Part shown: positions 14,854 to 22,278 of the stretch, piece by piece
Numbering within the stretch: the stretch's first letter is position 1
Layout: every line of letters begins with the position of its first letter
Assembly (NCBI GenBank): GCA_900548205.1
Contig: URJS01000033.1
Span: 1 to 24,290, forward strand
Length of the DNA stretch: 24,290 bases
Origin: an uncultured Roseburia sp.
GTDB lineage: Bacteria; Bacillota; Clostridia; Lachnospirales; Lachnospiraceae
Direction of reading: 5' to 3'
Translations under genes and position numbers: made by a program
The notes under the pieces: generated by a model
What the model was told of the DNA's origin: nothing
The model's database searches: none
What the model saw: the letters and a program-made list of their open reading frames with translations, nothing else

Positions 14854-15537
14854 TTACTCCTCTGCCGTTTCCTTCATCAGGTAGCCGATTCCGCGCATCG
14901 TGGCGATGGAAACCGTGCTGCCCACATGAGAGAGCCGCTTTCTTAAAAAATGGATATAGGTGTCGAGATTGCCTTCCTCGACGGGGGCGTCTGCGCCCCA
15001 TACGCGCGAGAGGATGACCATGCGGCGCAGCGGCGTTCCGGCGTCGCGCAGCAGGACCTCAAGCAGTCGTCCCTCCTTGCCGGATAAGCGGATGCTCCCC
15101 GCCGGACCATGGAGCGAACGGAGCGCGGCGTCGTAGGAGAGGTCGCCGAAGCAGAGCAGATCATTTTCTTCATATTTCCCAGTGCGTCTGCCGAGGGAGC
15201 GGATGCGGGCGGAAAGCTCCTCAAATGCAAACGGCTTGACGAGATAATCGTCCGCCCCGGTGTCCAGCCCCTCGATCCGGTCGTAGAGCTCGCCGAGCGC
15301 GGTGATCAGAATCACGGGCGTGTGAATACCCTGCGCCCGCGCTTTTTTCAGGACGAGCAGCCCGTTCATCGTCGGGAGCATACGGTCGAGCAGCACCAGA
15401 TCGTACGCATCCTGCAAAAACAAGTCCAGTCCGTCTCTGCCGTCATGGCAGACGTCCACGTCGTGCATTTCCTGGTTCAACTGAAATTTTAAGATGTCAC
15501 AGAGGTTCTTATCGTCCTCGATCAGCAGTATTTTCAT
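14854..15537 (-). CDS. OmpR/PhoB-family response regulator
   Basis: This encodes 227 aa, standard length. The receiver domain (1-115) has the acidic pocket EDD at 7-9, phosphoacceptor D51 in LLDRMLP, T79 and K101 in LVKPF. The winged-helix effector domain (~125-225) reads IRLSGKEGRLLEVLLRDAGTPLRRMVILSRVWG, then NLDTYIHFLRKRL and ATMRGIGYLM, the OmpR/PhoB pattern. It is the first gene of the minus-strand operon with the kinase and the hicB-like gene. TATGAT at 15575-15580 (minus strand) is a possible -10. Repeated motifs upstream suggest it regulates both itself and the divergent lipoprotein operon. Confidence 0.95.
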   Translation of the reverse strand: MKILLIEDDKNLCDILKFQLNQEMHDVDVCHDGRDGLDLFLQDAYDLVLLDRMLPTMNGLLVLKKARAQGIHTPVILITALGELYDRIEGLDTGADDYLVKPFAFEELSARIRSLGRRTGKYEENDLLCFGDLSYDAALRSLHGPAGSIRLSGKEGRLLEVLLRDAGTPLRRMVILSRVWGADAPVEEGNLDTYIHFLRKRLSHVGSTVSIATMRGIGYLMKETAEE

Positions 15538-15583
15538 AGTCGGTCATTTCCTTTTGCCATTGTGTTCTTATCTTATCATAACT

Positions 15584-15604
15584 GTCTTAAAAAAGTCTTT
15601 AAAA
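15584..15604 (-). promoter_or_regulatory. Putative response-regulator binding repeats upstream of the regulator gene
   Basis: GTCTT followed by an A-rich tract occurs at 15584 and again at 15595, exactly 11 bases apart. Read on the minus strand these are TTTAAAGAC and TTTTAAGAC, placed just upstream of TATGAT (15575-15580). This fits tandem OmpR-family binding and autoregulation. Confidence 0.45.
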
Positions 15605-15614
15605 CCGGAAGAAA

Positions 15615-15659
15615 ATTAAAGGCTCTTTTAAAGAAAGCTTAAAGGAACTTCTGGTATTC
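15615..15659 (+). promoter_or_regulatory. Promoter of the lipoprotein operon with three TTAAAG direct repeats
   Basis: TTAAAG occurs at 15615-15620, 15627-15632 and 15638-15643, spaced 12 and 11 bases, one helical turn each. The third ends ten bases before a -10-like TATTCT (15654-15659). No good -35 box exists at the right distance, as expected for an activator-dependent OmpR-type promoter. Confidence 0.55.
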
Positions 15660-15685
15660 TGGTAGCAGAAAAGGAGGAAACACCA

Positions 15686-17965
15686 ATGAAATTCAAACGG
15701 ATCTTGCGCACGGCGCTTGCACTCTGCTGTATTGCCGGGATGCTGGCGGGCTGCGGAAATAAAACGGAAACACTGGAAAATACGGGAACGGAGACACCTG
15801 CGGAGCAGGCGGCGCAGGGGAGCGGCGCAAAGGGGCGCTTTATGGAAACGGAGGTTGTGCTGCCGCAGGAGGATGTAGACATTCATGCGATAGGAAAGCT
15901 TGCGGACGGAAGTATTGCGGTTCTGGCAGAACAGGCAGAGGCAGAAAAGGGCTATCTGTTTTACTCAAAAGACAATGGAGAAAGCTTTGAGACGACAGAG
16001 CTTTCATCCCCGTTAAACACCGCATGGCTCAGCGGAACCGCGATCGCACCGGATGGAACCGTGGTGGCTGCGGGTTATTTTATGGACGTCGAGAGTGGCG
16101 AACGGCTGGCGTTAAAGACGGTCATGCCGGACGGGACCGTGACGTCTGTGCCGCTGGAATTACCCGAGTCGCAGATGGATGGCGTTGAGAATATTTTGCG
16201 ACAGCTTGCTTTTGATTCCGGCGGCAACCTGATCGGGCAGGATCTGGAAGGTACGATACTCTGGATCGACCCGGCGATGGGCACCTGCACGAAAACCTTA
16301 TCCTGCGACGAGAAAGTCTCCTATTTTGGCGTGGTGGGTGATAAGCTGCTCTGCGTGACTGAGAGCGGGATCCGCATTTATGGAACGGCGGATGGAGAGG
16401 AGCTTTCCCCGGACGATGTGCTCTCGGAGGTCATTCTAAAAAACGCATCGCTGGCGCACAGCAGCTCCACGGAGGGCTTTCCGCTGATGTTTGGCGCGGG
16501 TATGGAACAGGATGACATTCTTTATGTCAATACGGACGGTATCTATACGCACAGTATAGGCGGAAGTGTGAGCGAGCAGCTTGTCTCGGGAGACCTGAGC
16601 TCTCTGAAAGCGGGGGGAATGCAGTTTGTCTCTCTTGTGATGGCAGGGGAAAAAGATATTCTTTTGCACGCTATTGGCTCTGACGGAGATAAGATTCTGC
16701 GCTATCACTATGACGAGACTGTATCGGCTGTGCCGGAAAAGGAGCTGCGTGTCTATGCGCTGCGCGATTCCTCGCTGCTGCGGCAGGGGATTCTTTTGTA
16801 TCAGAAGCAGAACCCGGACGTTTTTGTCAATTTACAGATTGGAATGACCGGGGAGGACGGCGTGACGGCGGAGGATGCCGTCAAAGCGTCGAACACGGAG
16901 CTTTTGGCAGGAAATGTGCCGGATGTGCTGGTTTTGGACGGACTTCCGGCAGACAGCTATATTGAAAAAGGGATTTTGGCGGACATCAGTGAGGTCGTGG
17001 ATACGGTCAGCGCGCAGGACGGTGTTTTTGAAAATGTGGTTGGCGCATACCGCGGCGCGGACGGCTGTTACCGGATCCCGGCGAGATTTTATGTAGGACT
17101 TGTACTGGGGGAACCGGAGGCGGTAGCGGCAGGAGCATCCCTGCCCGGTCTGGCAAATTTCATGGAGACGGAAAAAGCAAAGAACCCGGACGCCAATATG
17201 CTTCCGCCACAGACGGCACGGGAACTGTTGCAGACAATGTATGAGACGAGCGGCGCGGGCTGGTTTACGGAGAACGGTCTGGATGAGGAAGGACTGACGG
17301 AATGGCTTGACGCGGCGGGAAGAATTTATGCAGTAGACAATCACAAGGAAGATGCGTCAGGCGCGGAAAGCGGGGAGGAATTGATCGGAACTGCGGGAAG
17401 TGCGGCGCTTAAGATCCTCATGAAGGAAAACCGGATGGGGCTTGACACGGCGAGCAGTATGTCCAATCTGGCGGATATTCTGGAAGTCACCGAGCAGATG
17501 GGTGGAAACTATGGTCTGTTCGCGGCAGATCAGGTGCACAGCTTTGTGCCGTATCTGGAACTTGGCATGAGCAGTACGGCAAAGCCGGAAGCGAAGGACT
17601 TTATTCTCACATTGCTTGGAAAGGAAGCGGGCAGCACGGACGATACCGGTTACCCTGTCAACCGTGCCGGATGGCAGGAGCTCTGTGCAAAGAGCATCGA
17701 ATTGTACGGTGTGGAGAGCACTGTCGCCCTCGCCATGTCGAATGAGGAAGGCGAGCTGGTAAGTCTGAACTATAATCATATGACGCAGGAGGTATGCGAC
17801 GCCTTTGAAAAGCTGCTCGAGAGCGTGGATACGCCTGCGCCGACGGACGAGGTCATGGAGCAGTTTATTCTGGATGAGGCAGAGCGCTATGTGCTGGGCG
17901 AGACTTCGCTGGAGGATGCGGTTGGCGCGATCAGTCAGAAGGTGAAGTTGTATCTGGCAGAATAA
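15686..17965 (+). CDS. Lipoprotein fusing a propeller-like domain to an ABC solute-binding domain
   Basis: This encodes 759 aa, far longer than ordinary solute-binding proteins. A lipoprotein signal with MLAGC is followed by a Thr/Glu/Gln linker. Residues ~50-345 are a run of beta repeats with blade-like phrases (GKLADGSIAVLAE, APDGTVVAAGYF, FDSGGNLIGQD, VVGDKLLCVTESGIRIY, YVNTDGIYTHS), like BNR/WD-type propellers. From ~352 (ELRVYALRDSSLLRQGILLYQKQNPDVFV) to the end it resembles family 1 extracellular binding proteins, with VPDVLVLDGLPADSYIEKGILADISEVV as the clearest match. It is the first gene of the operon with two sugar-type permeases and is preceded by AGGAGG. The ligand is unknown. The propeller could sense the cell surface or hold a partner. 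Confidence 0.82.
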   Translation: MKFKRILRTALALCCIAGMLAGCGNKTETLENTGTETPAEQAAQGSGAKGRFMETEVVLPQEDVDIHAIGKLADGSIAVLAEQAEAEKGYLFYSKDNGESFETTELSSPLNTAWLSGTAIAPDGTVVAAGYFMDVESGERLALKTVMPDGTVTSVPLELPESQMDGVENILRQLAFDSGGNLIGQDLEGTILWIDPAMGTCTKTLSCDEKVSYFGVVGDKLLCVTESGIRIYGTADGEELSPDDVLSEVILKNASLAHSSSTEGFPLMFGAGMEQDDILYVNTDGIYTHSIGGSVSEQLVSGDLSSLKAGGMQFVSLVMAGEKDILLHAIGSDGDKILRYHYDETVSAVPEKELRVYALRDSSLLRQGILLYQKQNPDVFVNLQIGMTGEDGVTAEDAVKASNTELLAGNVPDVLVLDGLPADSYIEKGILADISEVVDTVSAQDGVFENVVGAYRGADGCYRIPARFYVGLVLGEPEAVAAGASLPGLANFMETEKAKNPDANMLPPQTARELLQTMYETSGAGWFTENGLDEEGLTEWLDAAGRIYAVDNHKEDASGAESGEELIGTAGSAALKILMKENRMGLDTASSMSNLADILEVTEQMGGNYGLFAADQVHSFVPYLELGMSSTAKPEAKDFILTLLGKEAGSTDDTGYPVNRAGWQELCAKSIELYGVESTVALAMSNEEGELVSLNYNHMTQEVCDAFEKLLESVDTPAPTDEVMEQFILDEAERYVLGETSLEDAVGAISQKVKLYLAE

Positions 17966-17978
17966 AACAGGAGTTGGC

Positions 17979-18815
17979 ATGAAAAGAAAGTATACGGGAT
18001 TCTATTTTGTATTGCCGGGCTTCGCGGGCGTGCTGCTGTTTTATCTCGTACCGTTCCTTGATGTGATGCGGCGAAGTGTCTGTGCCGCGCTGGGCGATGG
18101 CTTTGTCGGGCTGGCAAACTACCGCACCGTGCTCACAAACGAGGCGTTTTGGTTGGCGGCAAAAAATACGGGAAGGTTTCTTTTGACCTGCATTCCCTGC
18201 CTGCTGGCGCTCTCGCTGCTCGTGGCGTTTGGGATACGGGAGCTGTGCCGCCTGACGTGGCTGAAAAATCTGTATCTGATCCCCTTTGTGATCCCGTCTG
18301 CGGCAACGGTTCTGTTATGGCAGCTTTTGCTGGAGCGCCAGGGAGCGCTCAATGGAATACTGGAGGGGATTACAGAGCCTGTGGACTGGATGAACAGCGG
18401 CGCAGCCTTTGGTGTCTTGGTCTGCCGCTATATCTGGAAGAATCTGGGGTATCATGTGGTGCTATGGCTGGCAGGACTGCACGCCGTGCCAAAGGAAATC
18501 CTGGAGGCGGCATCAATGGACGGGGCTGGCAGGTGGGAGTTACTGTTTCACATTCTCCTGCCCTACCTCAGACCGGTCACCTTTATGATCGTGGTCATTG
18601 CGATCGTCAACTCCTTTAAGGTATTCCGAGAGGCGTGGATGCTTGCGGGCAGCTATCCGCAGGAAAATATCTATCTGCTGCAGCATCTGTTTAATAACTG
18701 GTTTTTGGAGCTGTCGATGGATAAGCTCGCAGCGGGGGCGATGCTTCTCGCCCTTGCAGCGGCAGGCATCATGAGGCTGCTTTGGAAATTCTGGGACAAG
18801 GAGGAACGCTCTTGA
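17979..18815 (+). CDS. ABC permease, MalF/UgpA-like
   Basis: This encodes 278 aa with about six TM segments. The start follows AGGAG. The N-terminal YTGFYFVLPGFAGVLLFYLVPFLDVMRRS and the GLANYRTVLTNEAFWLAAKNT segment are typical of carbohydrate-type (CUT1) permeases. The cytoplasmic coupling loop EILEAASMDGAGRWELLFHILLPYLRP is a perfect EAA motif, so the protein must contact an ABC ATPase. No such ATPase is encoded in this operon, so a shared one (MsmX-like) or an unlinked gene must serve. It lies 13 bases after the binding protein gene and overlaps the next gene by four bases. Confidence 0.92.
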   Translation: MKRKYTGFYFVLPGFAGVLLFYLVPFLDVMRRSVCAALGDGFVGLANYRTVLTNEAFWLAAKNTGRFLLTCIPCLLALSLLVAFGIRELCRLTWLKNLYLIPFVIPSAATVLLWQLLLERQGALNGILEGITEPVDWMNSGAAFGVLVCRYIWKNLGYHVVLWLAGLHAVPKEILEAASMDGAGRWELLFHILLPYLRPVTFMIVVIAIVNSFKVFREAWMLAGSYPQENIYLLQHLFNNWFLELSMDKLAAGAMLLALAAAGIMRLLWKFWDKEERS

Positions 18816-19663
18816 AAAAATTGTTTGCTCACGCGCTCATAGCGGTCATGCTGTTTGCAGTGGGGATGCTGGCGGTGCTTCCGGTTCTGATACTTTTTAG
18901 CGGGAGCATCACCGGGGAAGCGGAGCTGTATGGCTGGATCGCTCCTATTTTGGGCGGTCAGGAGGGGTTTGTCCGTCTGAGGCTGTGCCCGGATTATCCG
19001 ACACTGCGGAATTTTGTGGAACTGCTTTTGGATTCGCCTGAATTTTTCCAGATGTTCTGGAACACACAGCGCATATCGGTTGAGACACTTGCGGGGGGAC
19101 TTCTGTTTGGAGTTCCCTGCGCGTGGGGACTGGCACAATACCGCTTTCCCGGCAGAAAGGCAATTCTCTGGTGCTATATTCTTCTGATGATCATGCCGTT
19201 TCAGGTGACGATGCTCTCCGAATATCTGGTGCTTAAGAAGTTCGGGCTGTTAGACACCCTTGCGGCGGTGATCCTTCCGGGAATCTTCCAGACGCTTCCG
19301 GTGTTTGTGATGTACCGCTTCTTTTCCAGTGTGCCGAACGCGCTGTTAGAGGCGGCGCGCATCGACGGGGCGGGAGAGCTTGGGATCTTCTTAAAAGTAG
19401 GCGTTCCGGTCGGTTCATCCGGGATTTTTTCTGCCATGATGCTGCAATTCCTGGAATGTCAGAGCATGGTGGAGCGCCCGCTTATTTTTTTGAAAAATAA
19501 GCAGCTCTGGCCGCTGGCGCTGTATCTGCCGGAAATATCGCCGGAGCGCGCCGGATTCGCGATGTGCGCATCGTTTGTCGCAATGCTTCCGGTGCTGCTG
19601 CTGTTTTTCTCAGGGCAGGAATATTTAGAGGCAGGGATTGTCGCATCCGCGATCAAAGAATAA
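18812..19663 (+). CDS. ABC permease, MalG/UgpE-like, TTG start
   Basis: This encodes 283 aa. I place the start at TTG 18812: AGGAGG sits seven bases upstream, and the TTGA overlaps the stop of the preceding gene. The in-frame ATG at 18782 has no ribosome site and would add ten non-conserved residues. The protein has six TM segments, and MPFQVTMLSEYLVLKKFGLLDTLAAVILPGIF and the EAA loop NALLEAARIDGAGELGIFLKVGVPV are typical of MalG-type subunits. It is the partner of the preceding permease. The extracytoplasmic segment after TM1 (GWIAPILGGQEGFVRLRLCPDYPTLRNFVELL) is ordinary for the family. HlyD follows about 30 bases later. Confidence 0.91.
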   Translation: MKKLFAHALIAVMLFAVGMLAVLPVLILFSGSITGEAELYGWIAPILGGQEGFVRLRLCPDYPTLRNFVELLLDSPEFFQMFWNTQRISVETLAGGLLFGVPCAWGLAQYRFPGRKAILWCYILLMIMPFQVTMLSEYLVLKKFGLLDTLAAVILPGIFQTLPVFVMYRFFSSVPNALLEAARIDGAGELGIFLKVGVPVGSSGIFSAMMLQFLECQSMVERPLIFLKNKQLWPLALYLPEISPERAGFAMCASFVAMLPVLLLFFSGQEYLEAGIVASAIKE

Positions 19664-19695
19664 AAAAGGTGAAAAATGTGCGCATGGAGGTAAAA

Positions 19696-21051
19696 ATGAC
19701 AGAAAAGAAAGGAATCAGCAGGCACGCGGTGCGGATACTGATAAAGGTAATGGCGGTCATCTGCATCTTTACCGTGCTCTCGCGCATCAGCGCGTCGCTC
19801 ACCGTGGCGGAGGTTTTGGTCGAGTCGCCCTCGGCAAAGCGCATCGAGCATATTGTCGACGGCGAGGGAGTCATCGAGGCACAGCTTGAGACCTCCGTGC
19901 AGACGGAGGCGGGGCTTCTCATTAAAAATGTACATGTGAAAAAAGGTCAGAAGGTAGAGACCGGAGAGGTGCTCGCGGAGCTTGATCCAAGGGATTTGGC
20001 GGAGACGAAGCGAAAGCTGGAGGAGGAGTGGGAGATCCTTCATCTGACAAATCAGGAGCTTTTGGAAACGCAGAAAAAAGAGGAAGCAAAAGCACAGCAG
20101 GCACAGGAGCGCGCGAAAGAGGACTATGAGCAGGCGGCAAAGGAAAGTGAGGTTTCCCTGCAGACAGCGGCAGCGGAGCTTAAGCGGGCGCAGGATCAAT
20201 ATAACAGCTATGCAGCGACGCTGCCGGGGCAGACGACAGACGAACAGTTTCTACAGCTTTTGGAGCTTCAGGCAGTGGCGGAAGCGGCACAGCGTGCCTA
20301 TCATGCTGCCGTTTTACAACAGGAGGATATTTTGCGCAAGGCGCAGCGTGCAGTGGAGGACGCGGGGGAAGAACAGGCAGGGAGTGCGTCCGTCGCGATC
20401 AATGAGATTAAGCTGGCGCAGCTGGAGCGTCAGAAAAAGAAGCTTCTGGAGCTGGAGGAGGCCGGCGGAAAGCTTGTGGCGCCCCAGGCGGGGATGATCA
20501 CGGAGGTTTACATTCAGACGGGACAAAGGACGACGGACACGGCGGCAGTGACGCTCACAGATACCTCTGCGGGCTTTTACTATACGGCGGAAATTGAGAA
20601 GGATGAGCTTGATTATGCGGCAGTAGGAGATGCAGTCGTATTAAAGAAGGATGGAAAGGAGCGCGGCAGCTTTCAGGTCGACGCGATCGAAACGCTGGAG
20701 AATGGAAATGGGCTGGTGACGGTACGGATGAAGGCCGAGGCGGCGGAGGAATTTCGTCTGGGAGAAGCATTGTCTATGGAGATCAGGCAGGAGGCCTTGC
20801 TTCATTCGAGTACAGTTCCTGTGACGGCGCTGCATGAAGAAAACGGACAATACTATGTTTATGTGACAGAGCAGGTGGAGACGGTGATCGGTGAGGAATA
20901 CCGTGCAAGAAGAATTGAGGTGGAGCTTTTGGATAAAAATGATTCGTATGCGGCGATTGGTGAGGGGGCGCTGGGGGGAGACGCGCAGGTGATCGTCGAT
21001 TCCAGCCGCTACATTGATGCAGGCAGCAAGGTGCGCCTGCAAAAGCCATGA
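19696..21051 (+). CDS. HlyD/RND-type membrane fusion (periplasmic adaptor-like) protein
   Basis: This encodes 452 aa from ATG 19696 behind GGAGG. One TM segment lies at ~14-33. The first half of the lipoyl/barrel-sandwich domain is in GEGVIEAQLETSVQTEAGLLIKNVHVKKGQKVETGEVLAELD. A long Glu/Gln/Ala/Lys-rich coiled coil (~95-255) follows, with a loop in the middle (ATLPGQTTDEQ). The second lipoyl half is KLVAPQAGMITEVYIQTGQRT (~258-280), and then come barrel-type strands. Such adaptors bridge an exporter to the cell exterior and in Gram-positives often pair with MacB-like ABC transporters. Here it follows import-type permeases, and its product is encoded together with a MacB-domain protein (ATGA overlap). 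Its partner and cargo are unknown. Confidence 0.88.
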   Translation: MTEKKGISRHAVRILIKVMAVICIFTVLSRISASLTVAEVLVESPSAKRIEHIVDGEGVIEAQLETSVQTEAGLLIKNVHVKKGQKVETGEVLAELDPRDLAETKRKLEEEWEILHLTNQELLETQKKEEAKAQQAQERAKEDYEQAAKESEVSLQTAAAELKRAQDQYNSYAATLPGQTTDEQFLQLLELQAVAEAAQRAYHAAVLQQEDILRKAQRAVEDAGEEQAGSASVAINEIKLAQLERQKKKLLELEEAGGKLVAPQAGMITEVYIQTGQRTTDTAAVTLTDTSAGFYYTAEIEKDELDYAAVGDAVVLKKDGKERGSFQVDAIETLENGNGLVTVRMKAEAAEEFRLGEALSMEIRQEALLHSSTVPVTALHEENGQYYVYVTEQVETVIGEEYRARRIEVELLDKNDSYAAIGEGALGGDAQVIVDSSRYIDAGSKVRLQKP

Positions 21052-21905
21052 AACGCCGGATAGAAGGGGAGGAGCGTTTGTTCGCAGTCAGGTGGGCGGC
21101 GGTTCTTCTTACGGCGTGCGTCTGCATCGTGTTGTCGGGCTTGTCAATGCAAAAGGCGCATGATCTCCAGCGAAATATCAGCATTCTTTTTGAAAATGAG
21201 CCGATGAGCGGCGCCGTGGCACAGGCAATCCGCGATGCGCAGCAGCGGGCAGAGGATGCGGTCGACTTTGTTGCATGGCAGGAATATAAGAACAGAAGTG
21301 TGACAAATGAGCATGAGACGGGCGCTGTTTTTACGAATGTCCTAGAATTTTGCGGCTCGCCGGCGCTGCTGCTGCCGGAGGGGCATCTGCTCGGTGAAGC
21401 AGGAGAAAACGGCTGTCTGATCGGGGAGAAAACGGCACAGGAGCTGTTTGGAACCCGCCGTGCGGCAGGAAACAGGCTGCGCTACAAGGGAGAGATCTAT
21501 ACGGTGCGCGGCGTTTTAAAGGAACCTGCGGAGCTTGTCATTATAGAAAATAATTCCAAGGAGGCGGCTTTCGGGCGTGTGACGATTGCGGCAGAAGCGC
21601 AGCGGACAAAGGGCAGGACTGCGGAGCAGTTTCTGGCAGGCTATGGCTTAGAGGGGAGCTGTCTGCGGTACGATTTCTTGGAAGCGCCTTACTGGATGGA
21701 GCTGATTCCGGGAAAGTGGTCAGATTTTGATCAACTGGAGCAGAGCTTTCTCAAATTGCAAAACGATATGGCGGATTTATTTGTAGCAGAAAAGAGCAGC
21801 CTTGAGCTGCTCTGGTTTCAAAGTGTTGGGTTTTCCGTCCTGGGATTTTTGGCGGGAGTATTTCTGCTTTGGAAATTATTTTTTCCGAAGCGTGTTAAAA
21901 CGTAA
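21048..21905 (+). CDS. Two-TM protein with a MacB-like extracytoplasmic domain
   Basis: This encodes 285 aa. TM1 is at ~14-33 (AVRWAAVLLTACVCIVLSG) and TM2 at ~258-278 (FSVLGFLAGVFLLWKLFF), followed by a basic end. The ~220 residues between resemble the MacB periplasmic core domain of FtsX-type permeases, most clearly in GENGCLIGEKTAQELFGTRRAAGNRLRYKGEIYTVRGVLKEP. It lacks the remaining FtsX TM segments, so it is a reduced permease or an accessory subunit. Its start overlaps the hlyD-like stop (ATGA), so the two are coupled and probably interact. The MacB likeness is from pattern only. The 3' end overlaps the convergent small gene by 11 bases. Confidence 0.8.
   Translation: MKRRIEGEERLFAVRWAAVLLTACVCIVLSGLSMQKAHDLQRNISILFENEPMSGAVAQAIRDAQQRAEDAVDFVAWQEYKNRSVTNEHETGAVFTNVLEFCGSPALLLPEGHLLGEAGENGCLIGEKTAQELFGTRRAAGNRLRYKGEIYTVRGVLKEPAELVIIENNSKEAAFGRVTIAAEAQRTKGRTAEQFLAGYGLEGSCLRYDFLEAPYWMELIPGKWSDFDQLEQSFLKLQNDMADLFVAEKSSLELLWFQSVGFSVLGFLAGVFLLWKLFFPKRVKT
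21793..21813 (-). terminator. Minus-strand terminator embedded in the MacB-like gene
   Basis: AGAGCAGC and GCTGCTCT form a perfect 8-bp stem with a 5-base loop. On the minus strand it is followed by TTTTC, so it would end transcripts from the 50-aa gene about 80 bases after its stop. It lies inside codons of the opposing gene. Confidence 0.6.
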
Positions 21906-22047
21906 TGTTTGATTTTTGCTTCAGCAGTCTGCCGCCGTTTACGATGAGAAGAATACCGGAAGTGATTCCGCCGATCAGAACGCAGATTCCGATTGCAAGA
22001 TTGGCAGCACCGATACCGCCTACCGTTTTATACAGCTTTTCATTCAT
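21895..22047 (-). CDS. Small membrane protein of unknown function, 50 aa
   Basis: This short gene on the minus strand encodes MNEKLYKTVGGIGAANLAIG followed by a hydrophobic helix (ICVLIGGITSGILLIV) and a basic end GGRLLKQKSNITF. GGAGG lies eight bases before the ATG at 22047 but only two bases before an in-frame ATG at 22053, so 22047 is preferred. A good promoter (22090-22118) and a terminator-like hairpin (21793-21813) frame it, which makes it more than a chance frame. It is Gly-rich with one or two TM passes. It converges on and overlaps the MacB-like gene by 11 bases. I recognise no named family. Confidence 0.75.
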   Translation of the reverse strand: MNEKLYKTVGGIGAANLAIGICVLIGGITSGILLIVNGGRLLKQKSNITF

Positions 22048-22089
22048 ATCCATAACCTCCTTTGCATGTCTGCAAGCTTCCTGATATTT

Positions 22090-22118
22090 ATTTTAGCATT
22101 ATCGGCGGAAATATACAA
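22090..22118 (-). promoter_or_regulatory. Predicted promoter of the 50-aa membrane protein gene
   Basis: On the minus strand TTGTAT (22113-22118) and TAAAAT (22090-22095) are 17 bases apart, about 40 bases before the start codon. Confidence 0.6.
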
Positions 22119-22227
22119 ACACGGATTTGTGAAATATTGCAGGCAGAAGTTTTTCAAAAGAGAGGAAAGCGGGACATTTTTCTAAAAGAAATTTTAAACT
22201 GAATAATTAAAATGCAGGAACAGCTCT

Positions 22228-22256
22228 TTTTGTGTTATATTTGAATTATCACAAAA
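22228..22256. promoter_or_regulatory. Inverted repeat, possible operator
   Basis: TTTTGTG (22228-22234) and CACAAAA (22250-22256) are inverted 7-base arms, extendable inward by TA/TA pairs, around an A/T-rich centre. It lies just upstream of the remnant gene start at 22279, where a promoter would be expected. The binding protein is unknown. Confidence 0.35.
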
Positions 22257-22278
22257 GATAGAAAAAGGAGCTTCCCGC

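Noticed and set aside
13477..15537. Many long plus-strand frames over the kinase and regulator genes
   Set aside because: They are antisense shadows in a G/C-rich coding region; they lack ribosome sites and family motifs.
19564..19695. Upstream start for the HlyD-like gene at 19564
   Set aside because: It would lie deep inside the MalG-like gene; ATG 19696 has GGAGG at the right distance and gives a normal TM start.
21916..22185. 89-codon plus-strand frame
   Set aside because: It overlaps the well-supported minus-strand 50-aa gene and its promoter and has no ribosome site.
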